Source: Opisthorchis felineus (Eukaryota > Platyhelminthes > Trematoda > Opisthorchiida > Opisthorchiidae). From it: a DNA stretch of 64,000 nucleotides. Positions within the stretch are counted from its first letter, which is position 1; each line of letters starts with the position of its first letter. Below, piece by piece: positions 13,251 to 25,258 of this stretch. Where the stretch lies: NCBI GenBank assembly GCA_004794785.1, contig SJOL01008757.1, positions 746,070 to 810,069 on the forward strand. The letters run 5' to 3'. Below the pieces are notes generated by a model that was not told where the DNA came from, searched no databases, and saw only the letters and a list, made by a program, of their open reading frames with translations. The position numbers and the translations under genes are program-made.

Positions 13251-14401
13251 CGTAATCGCAAAGGCCTCGAAAAAAAGTATCAGAGACATTTTATTACCAT
13301 GATACATTTTGCATGCACTGACTGCAGTAAAGAGCTGTAATTTCACCGAAAATACTATAACCTTCTGAGGATGGAAAGCTCCGTAGGACAGTTCACAGTA
13401 CATTGACCACGAGCTCTCGTTTCTAATCTTCGGCACCGAGTGAGGCATTCACGTCCACACAATTAATGGCTTCTCGACACCGCCTACAACGTTGGTGGCG
13501 TACATTTTCGTACTAAGGTTCGGAAGCCCATCATATTTTGGGTACGCGGATGCGCTCACAATATTGATAGCGGATTTCACAGATAAGGCACTGGAGAACT
13601 ACTTCACTGTTTTCCGTCATCACAGAATCAGAGGATCGATACGTATCTCACAGGCCTGTGCATCAGCTTCCAGCGGCATCATATTAATGCCGGGCTGAAG
13701 CAGCCGCCAACACCATGCAAAAACGAGCTCTCATCCCTGTTTGACGGCGTATGTGATTATCTTTCAAGTTATGTCCCAGGGATTGTAACCCACTGCCTAG
13801 CTGGCGCTGCATACGGACTTCAGTTTGAAAGTGAACGAATAAGCCACCTCGGTCAAGCTCATCATGCTACTTGGATCAGTGGTACTGCGGCATAAGATAT
13901 TCCACCTTATGTCCTGTTGCGTGCTTCTGAAAGCCATTCGCAATGCGGCAGATTATTGTGAAGCAGCATGTGAGCTACATGTGAGACTAGCTGTTTGTGA
14001 AAGATTCGGTTGCCAATCCAGCGTCTTTGTAAGAACCCAACACGAAATCATCTTAGTAATGAATATTTCCCTATCGAAATGTAGCACAAAGTGAAGCGCA
14101 GTCCCACATTCACACACCTCTGTATTCGTGTCTTTGCCTACGTATCTGTTACCAAATATCGAATCGTCTTGTGTCATATTTGGGTCAGCCTTTCTAGTCC
14201 TTCACGTTGTGTTTATATGCAGACCAATCAGATAGCTGCGCAGGCAATGTAGCAGTTTCGATAGGACTGAAAAAATATATTCGCGTCTTATCCGTGGTCT
14301 AAAAGCTGCATAAGAGGTTAAGAGGGAAACCGTTGATCAGCCGTCCAGTGCAAACAACATAATCAGCAACCTGCCGCACATATATATGAGATGGACTTCA
14401 C
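13251..14401. other. Unassigned, GC-richer in part
   Basis: 13490-13870 has plus-strand open stretches in two frames with transposon-like composition but no motif I can name. Confidence 0.4.
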
Positions 14402-14641
14402 CTCCAATTTCCTATCTTCATCCGAAGTTGCTAACATCTCATCAGTAACCTGTTCTATGGAGGGCGAATTATATTCCCTGAAGACTCTTGACTGGATGCT
14501 TACGTAAATCGAGTCAGCGCTTTGTTCATACAGGGGTATCTGGGAAATTTTTTTTATCAAAGTCCATAAGTTGGCGTGCCAAACAGAGCAGACAGCAATT
14601 ATGACACAGGAGAATAAGCGTAAATATCTGCAGGGTTTCAT
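14402..14641 (-). CDS. Candidate first exon of an unknown secreted protein
   Basis: ATG at 14641 opens 80 codons up to a possible donor GGAG|GTGAAG, phase 0. Residues 1-23 look like a signal peptide: basic start MKPCRYLR, hydrophobic core LFSCVIIAVCSVW, then HA. The following 57 residues are hydrophilic and rich in Ser and Glu, with one proline-serine stretch. If not spliced, the frame continues 12 codons to a TGA at 14363. No matching second exon, no TATA box at the family distance and no homologue are recognised. It does not share the cysteine pattern of the double-knot family. It could be a chance open frame. Confidence 0.28.
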
Positions 14642-16829
14642 CCCTATGTACAAAATTTGCCATTAAAATGGACCTTCCGAACGTTGCATACAATCATGTA
14701 TGCGGCTATAGTGGCAGTTAGGAAGGTGCGACAAAGCTCTGTCTACGTCACCCAGGTATTGGGAACTCTCCAAGTCGTCAAGGCGTCTAAAGAGAATCTT
14801 ATCACATACCAAACCATGAGCACATTTATCATTTTCACTAATCACTCTGTGACTTATACGGGCCAGTAATCAAACGTGTATAGTTCCTTCATAGTCCTTC
14901 ATCTAAAGACCACTCCGTGAAACCAAAAGCGGGACATTATTGGTCAAACGAACTTGGCTTTATTTGTGCATCCAGAGGTGTCGGGACACGTGACTGAGCT
15001 GCCTAGTTAATATCTTGCCGGAAATGTCCATTTTTAACGTATGTAGTTTTAATCTAGATTTGGTGCTATGACGAACTGGTGTTGCAAAATGGATTCAGGA
15101 ATGCCACTATCCCAAACTTTGCTCTCGCAACCGATATTTTGTCCACGATAAGCAAACCAATACATTGAGAGCTGCGACGGAATTACACCAAAGCCTGCCA
15201 AAAATAGTAAGAGAAAAAATTCATCGGTAGACGTATATAAAGGGAAGTTCCCATATTATCCTTGTCCACTGAACGGGTCTTCAAGAAATTGATCTATGAA
15301 CCAAATCAGTACCTAGCCCAAAAAAGAGATAAACTTGAATGTGTCCCACTAGTGGTGCTTTCCAGGGAATCCTCTGATGTGTACTTTGCAACCCCCTGAT
15401 AGACAGTCGACAGATGGAGGCCTCAAACGACCTTTACTTAGGTTTACGTACTATGCGACACTATGTCGTCTAATCCATTTCATCTAACCGGCAGCGGAAC
15501 AGATTGTCGGACGTTAACATTTCAAATCACCTCCACCAGTCAAGGATGTAAAACACTCTACAATTATAGGTAAAAAGCATAGCAACAAAGATTGGACACC
15601 ACACATCACACACAGTCTTAGTCGAGAGTAAACAGGTGGCCCGAATCAGTGCCCTTTATACACAAATTATTAGTTGATCTTTTTTATTTAACACTGTTTC
15701 ACATAAACCCAAGTGCGTCCGATTTCGTCGCACATGAGAGACCTGAAGACCTGGGGGAGGTCAGCTGTGTCATCTATCAGGATGTTATCTGCCAGCGACT
15801 TTCTTGGGTCCGAAATCTGCAAGAAGGGTATCGGTTCGTTCCAGCTATGTGCGTCTCATTCCAGCTGCAAGTGAACTGGTGGATGATGTATGCAGTAGAC
15901 TGATCCTATGCATCTTAATCCAATGCAAAAGTTCTCTACTCGTGAAGACCGGGCGTAGTTGAGCAATTGGAGATGTGAAGTTTGTCTTACGGTGTCAGAC
16001 AAGTGATCACCAGTAAAGGCCAAGCACAATTGGGCTACTTTCTCTAAGGCAGTGCTTATCATATCAGAGGACGTGCATAGTGTACTGTGTGGTGTGATGA
16101 ACCTTTCCATGTAGGTGTCACCAATCATAGTCCGTTTCAAGAAAGCTTCTTTCTAAGCCAGCGGCGTATATGTTTCTTGCTCTGGTAAATAGCAATTCTG
16201 TGTGCAAATAAAAGGAAAGTGCAGATTCCGATCACCCCATATATTTTAACGGGAGACCGGGCGTTGGAAAGTTGGAATGGAACATCGAATCACGTGGAGT
16301 CATCTAAGAAGGCCAGATTTCCACTCGATTCAACTTGGCTGGACAATGCAAATGTTTTCCATTGATGTTGATTCCTCGTGAAGTGGCGTTGCACTAAGGA
16401 AAAGAGTTATTGACTTTTTGACTAACTTACTACCTGTAGTGTCCCATCAAGTGTGAAGGCTGAATTTCTTAAGGATCTCATACTAATCTGCAGACAACAA
16501 GGTTCGTCTTTATTTTGAGTGAACGGCTTACAGATTGACCATTGTTATTGGCGGTCGATGAGGCTAAAAATTAGCTAGCTTTCGCCTGGCGAGGAGCATC
16601 TCTCCGATAATATCAGGTTTCTATGTTTAAGCAAGGTCTACTGCTGATAATTTTTATATAGGTTTAACTATTTTGACATTATGGATAACATTTGCCGAGA
16701 AACGAGAATTGGACACATATGTGCCACTTACAATGTTGTTTGCAAACATACGATTTCAACACGATGAAGAATTTGGTTCACCGGTCCAACTGACAGAAAA
16801 AGTCAAGACCGTGAGATTAGGTAGAAATA
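14642..16829. other. No gene recognised
   Basis: Short frames at 15649-15903 (+) and 15856-16140 (-) overlap and lack motifs. Confidence 0.5.
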
Positions 16830-16835
16830 TTTATT
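16830..16835 (-). terminator. AATAAA polyadenylation signal of gene 1
   Basis: AATAAA on the minus strand lies 24 nt after the TGA, giving a very short 3' UTR. Confidence 0.6.
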
Positions 16836-16859
16836 TCTTCATTGCTTGCTGGAATACAT

Positions 16860-17448
16860 TCAAGCCCTTACGCAGCGGAATAGGAAGTTACACTTTCCCG
16901 AACAACAATGCTGATTTCGCCCACATGGATAACCAACTTCAATGCAGTCCTTGCATGAACCTTTGAATGGAGCGTCAAGCTGACACCTCAGATTCCCACA
17001 GCAAGTTTTCTGTAACGTTCCTGTGCACCTTTCATTTTTCGATGCACATCCTCCGGAAGACTTTGGGTCTGTAGACGGACAAATGAGAAAAGTTCTTTTA
17101 TTGAGGGTCATGCTCACACAAAGCGTGGAGAACTTAAGTGGACAACTACAAATCTCATGATGTAGCACTCTAGGTCTGGTACAATATTCACCGGCAATAT
17201 TAGTCATATTGACGACAGTACATTGACATTATTTGAGGTACCATATATTTGCTTACAAGGCTTATATAACTGAGGATAAAATACCCAGTAATTCGAATCG
17301 AAAAGTCCCAAAATAACTGACCTGTTCCAGGGGGCGTCTCAACGACTGGCGGTTCTTGAGGCGTATCAGGACTGCTTGGTTCTTCCTGAGCGACTATCGT
17401 CAGGGTGGTGACGATACATAGCGCTAAACTCGGCTGGAAGAAGTTCAT
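16860..17448 (-). CDS. Secreted 12-cysteine double-knottin protein, UPF0506-like (gene 1)
   Basis: Two exons: 17322-17448 (ATG at 17448) and 16860-17068 (TGA at 16860-16862), joined across a 253-nt phase-1 intron. The donor is ACAG|GTCAGT and the acceptor TTTGTCCGTCTACAG. The split codon stays in frame and gives 111 residues. Residues 1-20 form a signal peptide (MNFFQ, then a hydrophobic core ending TIVA). Residues 21-43 are a Pro/Glu-rich spacer that the paralogues lack. The exon-2 part has twelve Cys spaced x6, x7, CC, x4, x9, x2, x6, x5, CC, x3, x5, which is two successive inhibitor-cystine-knot-type sets. It closely matches the exons ending at 36998 and 50690 and the exon starting at 63179. 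From memory this resembles the flatworm UPF0506 family; no search was run. Secretion and a disulfide-rich fold are inferred. The molecular target is unknown. The gene model is strong because spacing, phase and exon length recur in the paralogues. Confidence 0.88.
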
Positions 17449-17483
17449 ATTCAGTCTTAAGGTGCATACTGTTTACGCTGCCT

Positions 17484-17492
17484 TAAATATTA
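17484..17492 (-). promoter_or_regulatory. TATA-like box of gene 1
   Basis: The minus strand reads TAATATTTA, ending 36 nt before the ATG at 17448. Paralogues 2 and 3 carry better TATAAAA boxes at nearly the same distance, which supports this weaker match. A start about 28 nt downstream would leave a leader of roughly ten bases. Confidence 0.45.
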
Positions 17493-19419
17493 CTTTACGT
17501 CTAAAAGAGTTGGCTGGAATGGTGGCCAATGAGATGCCCGAGAAAGCACAGCCAAAGGTGATTGTGAATCAGTCTGTCAATCAGGCTGTTTAGAAAGTTA
17601 TATGAAAATAAATTTACACTCTCCACTATTTGGAGCTTTTCAGGTTAACACATTCTAGAAAGAGATGTCATAGGTTTAACTGGGATGCAAATTTGTTTAC
17701 TGTAAGATGGGCAGAAGTATGCTTTGGTTTTCTATGGAGACTGAAACTTCAACATTTATAGGGATGGGGATCTTAGTTTCATATATGGATGTAGTCAACC
17801 GACTTTTCTTGATCTAGCAATTATTACATCCCAGAAATCATTGCATTTAATGATGTATCCGCCGGACTATTTTCGATGAAGCTGATGACTGAGTCTCCCG
17901 TCATTTCATAGAAAAAGGCGAAATAGGACGGCGAGACTTGTTCCACTCACCCAATATGAAAGTTCCTCGTACCCTAAGCAGCTTCACTGCTGAATCTGAA
18001 AAACCCCAGTGTGCTGTTCCTCTAGCCATTCAGGACTTTGTGAAAATACTACCCATTGGTAATTATTATTAAAAATGGAAGGGTTCAGAGTTTTGCTTTG
18101 AAGCAAACCCAGTCAATAAACATTTTGTTTCTCGTTTCTCAAGAAGACATCAGCTGTAAATTTGATGCAGTTAATACACGGCTACTCCTACTCCGACCCT
18201 AAACCGCAAGGTCAAATATAGGAGCCCATTTTCAATCTTGATGATACCACGTGGTTTCCATTCACAAACAGGACTCAACATAATGGGTGATATTTCCACG
18301 AAATGTGGGTCATTTTATGCAAATGCTAACCGCAGTAGATCAAGCGGAAACTAAGAGGTATTTTTGGTCTGACAAGCCCCATGTTCCCTGGAAAATATAT
18401 TGGACATGCAATGATGTATCGGGATATGTGAGGACTAAAATGAAAGTGAAAATTTTAACATCACGCCGAAATATCATGCTAGGTAACCTGTTTCATTAGT
18501 GATGCCCTTCATTTATGGTGAGTCCCCCAAATATTGAGCCTTTTTATGGAAAATTCCTCGTATCACAAAACATTGGAATTTCTGAAGGGGAGCCGTTGGA
18601 GTAAGCAACTAATAAAATAGTAGTCTGAGAAACTTAATAAATATGAGAATAGAAAGCAGCTTTTTGGATAACTTTACACGAAAACCTGCCAGAAGTCAGT
18701 GACTCAGTGAAATTGCGGTTGTCATATTCAATCAACCGTGGCTAGAGTTTGTTTAAAAATTACCGTGGCACCGGCTACTGTGGGCATTTGCATGAACATT
18801 TTCTCGGTTTTGTAGCAGTCTCTTATCAATAAGACAACATTATACTTTTTTATTGGTTTACTTGCGCTAACAGTGAACTTAGCTCACCCGTGTGCGGGAA
18901 CTAGGTGGGTCTGAGAGGAATGTTAGTCACTTAGACGGACTCTTCTCATTAGAAGGCCCCTTGTGCTATTGGCTACGGCCGAACACACCTAAATCCCACT
19001 TAATTATTTTCGCCAGTAAAGCTGTCGTTGGATGATGAATTTCATAATATACTCTTATCATTGACTGACTTGTTTTATAGCATGTCTCAGTTTTTCGGAA
19101 TAAAGTTGAAAATATAAACCCCCCTTGTGACAGTTTTGGTGTTAGCTAAGAGTCCAGAAGCGGATCCGTGTGTGTCCTTTTTCTGTATACTTCGGTTTCT
19201 ATTTGCCCCTTTGTCTATCTAGTGAGGAATGCAACCAAGAGCACCAATTAGTAGTTCTTTTTCATCTCATTTTTGAGGTGGATATCGTGGGACACGTTTA
19301 GCAACCTGCATCTTCGTGGCAGTTCGGTCTCCTCTACGCCAGAAAGCCTGTCATCCATATATCAAACCTATTTGGTAGCAACATTTGCTCAGATTTCTTC
19401 ACTGTGATTTCCGTCATAA
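17493..19419. other. No gene recognised
   Basis: Region upstream of gene 1. Nothing beyond the TATA-like box stands out. Confidence 0.55.
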
Positions 19420-19950
19420 ATTTCGAGAATGACGAGCTCACTGGTGTTTCTTTGAATTGGTCAAATCATTATACGTTGAAAGCAAAGTAAATTGTCAAAC
19501 ATAGATCTAGTACTTTCTAGAATGTGCTGTGGAAGTCTGAGTTTTTCCAGGGTTTTATTCATTTTCTTTGCGAGTTTTCATGTTCGGTCATGCTGAAGAC
19601 TGTGGCGTGTAGTTGCTTCGTTTACTAGAGACTTATTGTTGCCAATATACTCTTCTTTGTCTAAAATGTCTGTTATTCGCCCTTTACCCGCTAGCAGAAT
19701 AAAGGCGGTTTTGTCCTCTTTTTGGTTGCCCATCGCCATCCGCCTTGCCGTGGATAGGACAGTGTGTTTCCCGTTTTGCGTGACAGCTGGCAAAATATCC
19801 TGACTGTGCCTCCCCGTTGAGACCTTTTCGAAACTGTTTAAATAGTCTAGACTACCGGCGTCCATTAGATTATCACAAGTTCTTTTGTATGTACGTTGGG
19901 CCTCACCGTTCAATATAATCTTCTTGGGCGATTCCTGATCTATGTTTCGC
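19420..19950 (-). mobile_element. Penelope-like element reverse-transcriptase fragment
   Basis: The minus strand frame 19578-19913 reads a QKEDKTAFILLAGKGRITDI segment, then LDKEEYIG and SLQHDRT, and after a stop KLAKKMNKTLEKLR at about 19535. This order (a DKG-V-D-Y site followed by the short DPT-KL motif) is characteristic of the N-terminal part of Penelope-like RT. No catalytic core or GIY-YIG domain follows. The fragment is decayed and its ends are approximate. Confidence 0.6.
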
Positions 19951-22900
19951 GGTCGTTATGCTGACGTCACGTAATGATTTTGGGGAATGTGAGATCCAGA
20001 ATGACTCATTTTGTTCCGGTCACGTGGCACTCTAAACGATCTATGGTTCAGCCTGATTGTTCCAGTATTTCCGATTCAACTATTCTCACTCATGGTTATT
20101 CTTATTTGCTGAGGATTCACCGACTTCTCTGATCAATCTAGTCTTACGCTGAACATTGTTTTGTCACGTTTTTTCTTAAGGGAAGCAAAGTTGCTGCTAG
20201 TCAGTAAGCGAAAGTCTCCCATTATTGGACTGTTTACAGCATAGAACCCACGAAGATTTTGAAAATTTTACTAAAAATGGATACATCAAATGTCCTGCCT
20301 GGTTGTCGGATTGTGAAGCAAGCTTTGAAATTGGACGGGAGACCAAATTAACCAACAGTAGCAACCAAAAAATCACAATTAAGGACAGATATATAAAGGG
20401 CGAAAACAAAACAAAGTTCAAATTCTGAGAGCTTCAGTGTAAGTCAAGATAAGGAGGCCATCTTGATTCATCTGGATACTTTACCAAGGGTTTGGTAATG
20501 CCCGCCAAATGGAAGTGAAAAACGAAACGTTCTTCATATGGTCACGATACCGCCTTGCTTTTCCGAAATCTACGGCACATTGAGTGTCAGTGGATTCTGT
20601 CAGGATTCTTCGTTGAAAAATCCCGCTGGGTCTAATCTCCCGATTGTGTATATCTGCACATCTAAAATTGACAACTCAAATGATCGTTATGCACATTATA
20701 AAAGCATAATGATATCCGATCCAAAATTCACAAAAGTGATTTTTTTTATTCTCAAAACTATTCAAAAAACTAGTCGAGTCGAATTAAAATAATTGGATCC
20801 TCATCCCCGTAGGATCCACCAGTAATCGCGACGAAATATTGTCAACCTGGTTTGAAGTCTGTACATGAAATTGACAAAACGCTTCATCCGTCAATATGCA
20901 TTTCTTCATATCCTTTCTTCTTTCGCTTGAGTATTGATTGTAAGCGGAAAGATTCATCATCGTTCGTCCGATCCCGTTCTGACCCCCACTTTCTTATGGT
21001 AGACGGTACCAGCAGTTTCTAAAGCAGATTTTCGAGGACTTGATGACTCTCTTTTGAGATCAGTTTTTACCGTCAATCCTAAACAATGGATGAAGTATCC
21101 CAAAAAACTCTTGTGATGAGTACCGTCAACCGCATTTCGAGGGGAATTCTTCACTAACGCATTGCGGCCAAATGCACAGAAGGTTGACTTGGGTAGGAAG
21201 AGTTTGAACAATGACAGAGGGGATTCCAACCATATAATAAGAAGCCATAGATAGCTGGATAAGCTAAAGGGAATAAGTAACCCCAGACAAACCGCTTTTA
21301 ATAAAACAAGTAAAGCCTGAATTTACTTGCGAATTCGTTTACTTCGGTTCACTCACGTTCCGAACGGCTGTGCTAAGCCCAGGATCACAACTCTCTTGTA
21401 AAAGGTTCACCGGACGATCTTGTAAATCAGTCGTGTACGCTGGCGCCAAAAACGTAACTCCAAATCTATCTGTCTGTCATTAAACCTGTTTTGTTTTTTT
21501 ACCTGCAAAGCCTGGACGAAGCCTATTTCAGACACATGGTGTAAGATTTCAACCACCGGTGCTTGATAAGTATTCACATAGTCCTTCCTTAAGACCATCT
21601 TTCAAATGAAGAGGTTTGCAATCCATGTTTTGACAGTGCTGAGCCAAAGCAGCTTATAGAACAACTACTAGTAAAACGGCTTAGTTGTGCTCTTTGATGC
21701 CTAAAAACGATCATTCTAATCCCCTGTCAAGCCAAGAATGACTTTTTCGAAGTCGTCAGCTGAAAAAATCGATCCGCACCGTCAAGTCTGATGCGGAGAG
21801 CGTGAAACCACAGGCTGCTCATGGTCCAATTCAGTGGTACCAAAATCAAACTGATAACCCAAACAGCCTTGTCGCAGACCGAAGCACTTGGGAAGTTGCT
21901 TTTCGGGACACTCAGCAGCTCGAACGTTTGCCCGCGGGAAGCTGCCAAAATAGGCGGGAATAAGTGCGCCAAATACGGTTTTAACTTCACATGAAAATCC
22001 TTGAAATCCTCACAGATAATGCACAGCAGTCTTATTCATTCTAAGGCTACCTGAATGCGTATAAATTGGTTAAGTAAACAGCCTCGGTTTTTGGGAAAAT
22101 TATTCATCGGCATAGATTAGCTGTCGACCAACCCTGTTTACCCGGAATATTCCGGAACCTTGTCTTGTCCTGAAAGGATGCATCGTCAGACGAACGGTTA
22201 CAAGAGATATCTTTGGGAAATAATTTATCGGTCTTTAGATCTGAGCACATTACGTAGTCGCCCATAAGGACGATGGGCTTGCGTGTCAGAACTGAAAACT
22301 TTCAGGTGTAATTTGGCGCGTAATGAGACTAACGCCCACGATATTTCCGCACTTTACGCTTCCCTCCCAATTTATAAATTCCCGATTTTCAATAAATATA
22401 CAAACTTTTCAAGTTGATTGAAAGCTGCTGTAGAAAAGCTGTAAAACACCCTAAGGGAGATAATGCTAACACGGACGAAACTTTGAGTACATAACTAGGT
22501 AGCCCATCCAAATATGTATAGATTTGTGACACAATGAGCATAGGGACAGTACAGCAAACAGCTGGCTACCTAGTTCACCATTTTTAAGCCGACTGTTTGA
22601 AAGTAGTCCCTGGTCGCGACGCAACCGACCTTCAACTTGAAAAGAAAAGTACTTGTAAGCTGCTAGGGAAGCACACTACTGGATCTTCAAATGAGCTCAA
22701 AAATCAACTTATAGATGAACCCCAGTCCAAATTATGCATAGGTTTCAGGTCCTTATGAGTTCTTAACTGGGATAAACTCGCAAAAAGGCAAGCCAAATCA
22801 AGGGTTTCCTTTTAAAATTTTCATTCCTTATTGTAGGCTTATATTTCTCTCCTCTGAAATAAATGATCCCCGAATAGAACAGTTGCCAAAAATTAGCTTT

Positions 22901-24634
22901 TTATTGTCTCTTTAGTTGGTTGTGTTTTCTGGAACCCTAAGGATATAGTCTCTTAAGGGGACAATTTTAGCGCTTTCCAAGAATTATTTCATCAAATTTT
23001 AGGAGTGTAAACTTCCTAGCACCAAGTTTTTTTCTCACAAATCGCGATTTCGCTAGAACGCTGATGGCATTCTCTCTAGAGTGACTATTCAGAACTAAGT
23101 AACTAAGTAATTTATATGGTTTACTGACTTAGTTTACCTTTATATTTTGCTTCATCCCAAAACCGTTGGAGCTTTTTTCAATAGGTTTAACCGGAAGAAA
23201 ATATTTCCACGCAGATTTGGACTACAAACATCTCCACATTCGGATAATTTCCTGAAAATATCTAAAATAATCGGATTTTCCATCGTGTGCATCGATTTTT
23301 TAACATTTGTTGGCGTTTGTCTGGAGATCGTTTTGTGGAAAAATCACACATCCGTGAGAGATCTGTGCAAGCGCGTTTGTTGTCTGACAGTTGACAGTTG
23401 CAATATATCTCCAGCTTACATCTCAAAACAACAACAGTGCATAAAGAGGCAAGTGGGAGACGTTCCACGTCACACTCCAAAAAAGTACCACCGCCTAGGA
23501 CTACGAGGGCTTTGTGCGATCTACCACCGCAACAATAGTTGCCTCTCTACCACTTATATCTTTGTGGCTGCAGTGCGTTGAGTTTTATTGTACCTCGTTG
23601 CATTTCATTGTATTGCATTGTAGTTTGGTGTTATGTAGTTTAGTGTGGTGCAGCGTTTGGTGCTAAGCTGCAATCTATTGCACTCAGTTGAAATTTGCAC
23701 AGCATCGAAGTAACCTTCCTCAACAGGCAGGATAGTATGAAATGTTGCGCCTACAATGAGTCAAGATTCGACTTTATGTGACCATCATTTTACAAGATAA
23801 ATAGCCTTTGGTGTACACAGTCAGGCACACATGTGTAAACATCGTGTTAGGCCTCAAATGGTCCAGAAGAACGATAGAGTTTACCGAAATACATTCCACA
23901 TAGATTACAGGGCATCATCTGCAGGACATTTTGAAAGTGAATGTACAGCGTAGCTTGGTATGGAAGGCAGGTCCGAAAATGCAAGCCAGTCCCGCTTTCT
24001 TTTACAGAATGAATGGTTTTTGTTGGACACTGAATAAGCATCAGGGCTTTTCTGTTGAAGTATTCAATAGGAGATTCAAATATAACCTTAAAGCACTCCA
24101 GGACACCATTTAGATTGTCATCACCGAAAACCCATCAGTTAGCTTACGCTGTTTTTGTCCCAATGTAGCATTTGTATGTATCACATACATCGGCTGAACC
24201 GGGGTCCCAGATTTATTTCTCCCATTAACTCGTTGCTTCAGATTATATTAACTTATTGTTGGTAAGTGTGGAGATTTGAAACTTACTAATTTGGCTTTCG
24301 TCTCGTAAAGTAAATTTATTGGGAAAAGCAGAAGATCAGTGGACAGCTATTTGTTCAGTTGTGCATAGTGATGATTGTTAATAAGGTTAGAGCAGCTCTA
24401 GAGTTTTTTTCGGATTTTCAAAATAAATTTGTTTCACTTTTAGGGTCAATTTCCCAGTCGAAAATTTCCAAACTTACTCACCCAACCAACAATCTATAAA
24501 TAGCTCAGAGGAATACTAATTGGACTAGATAAGTGCAACTTTCATCTGAGAATACGTCAAATGAGAACTCAGTAAACACGTGGCCGCGTGCCGTGAAATA
24601 CATGACTGACGGATGAGTGGCGCTCTATCCTCTG
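19951..24634. other. No gene recognised
   Basis: Contains the chance-length frame 23147-23581 and the T/G-rich tract listed separately. A minus frame at 21727-21990 is GC-richer but unrecognised. Confidence 0.5.
23583..23700 (+). repeat. Degenerate TTG/CATTGTA-rich tract
   Basis: TTGCATT, TTGTATTGCATTG, TAGTTTGGTG and related T/G-rich units recur imperfectly, suggesting a decayed short tandem repeat. It follows directly on a 144-codon plus-strand open frame (23147-23581) that begins at TTG and is probably a chance frame. Confidence 0.4.
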
Positions 24635-24770
24635 TAATTCTTGGTCACTTACACTGTTGTAGAGCCACTCGAGGCCATAGGCCGCGGGTTCGAAACTCCC
24701 TGGAGCTTCGTGAGATTCGCGCTGATGATGATTTTCAGTAAGGAAGAAACAGTTGAACAGCCTTCCTCAG
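24635..24770 (+). repeat. tRNA-derived SINE remnant with B box and hammerhead-like core
   Basis: A good B box, GGGTTCGAAACTCC (24686-24699), is followed 22 nt later by GCTGATGATGATTTTCAGTA then AGGAAGAAACAG (24721-24752). CTGATGA and GAAAC, the two conserved hammerhead strands, are both present; stem II is poor. Confidence 0.58.
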
Positions 24771-25203
24771 ATTTTCTATATAAATCGGCTCCACCTAAAA
24801 GAAGAAATCTCTATTCATTCACTTAGCCAAGGAATCGCAAATGTAGTATTGCAACCGAAGGTAGTCCTGGCATCATTAAGTCGCCTCATTACGGCGCATT
24901 TTCCGGAATAATTCTGCGTGAGATTTATCTGGCCGATAGCTGCGATGAGTAGCACTGCACCATAGGACATAACCTACCGTCATACTTGTACGCTTGTTCA
25001 AACATTAATGGTAGGTTCGAAAAGACAAACTCTAAAGACCGCGTTAAAGGCAGATAATTAAAAAATATTGGACATGTGACATTTACCGATCGTTTAACCC
25101 AAACACACTAAACAGAAGTACAAGCAATTTACAATGTGCTTGTATGTTGCATGAGAATGTTTTTCTTCATCCATTGTTTGTTCTTCCAAACTGGTTGACT
25201 TAC

Positions 25204-25258
25204 CTTGGCAAACAAAGGCCATGTTTGGACAAATATTCAATTAACAACCTTATATCTT
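25204..25258 (-). other. Isolated exon-like segment
   Basis: A 55-nt open segment has a strong pyrimidine-rich acceptor (TTTATTCCTCTAG) and a consensus donor (CCAAG|GTAAGT). The in-frame reading is DIRLLIEYLSKHGLCLP. No partner exons or homologue are recognised. Confidence 0.2.

Noticed and set aside
16673..16966. 97-codon plus-strand frame opposite gene 1
   Set aside because: It is a shadow of the minus-strand exon 2 of gene 1.
23147..23581. 144-codon plus-strand open frame with a hydrophobic stretch
   Set aside because: It starts at TTG with no in-frame ATG at the start and has no splice context or motif. This length is expected by chance about once in a window of this size.
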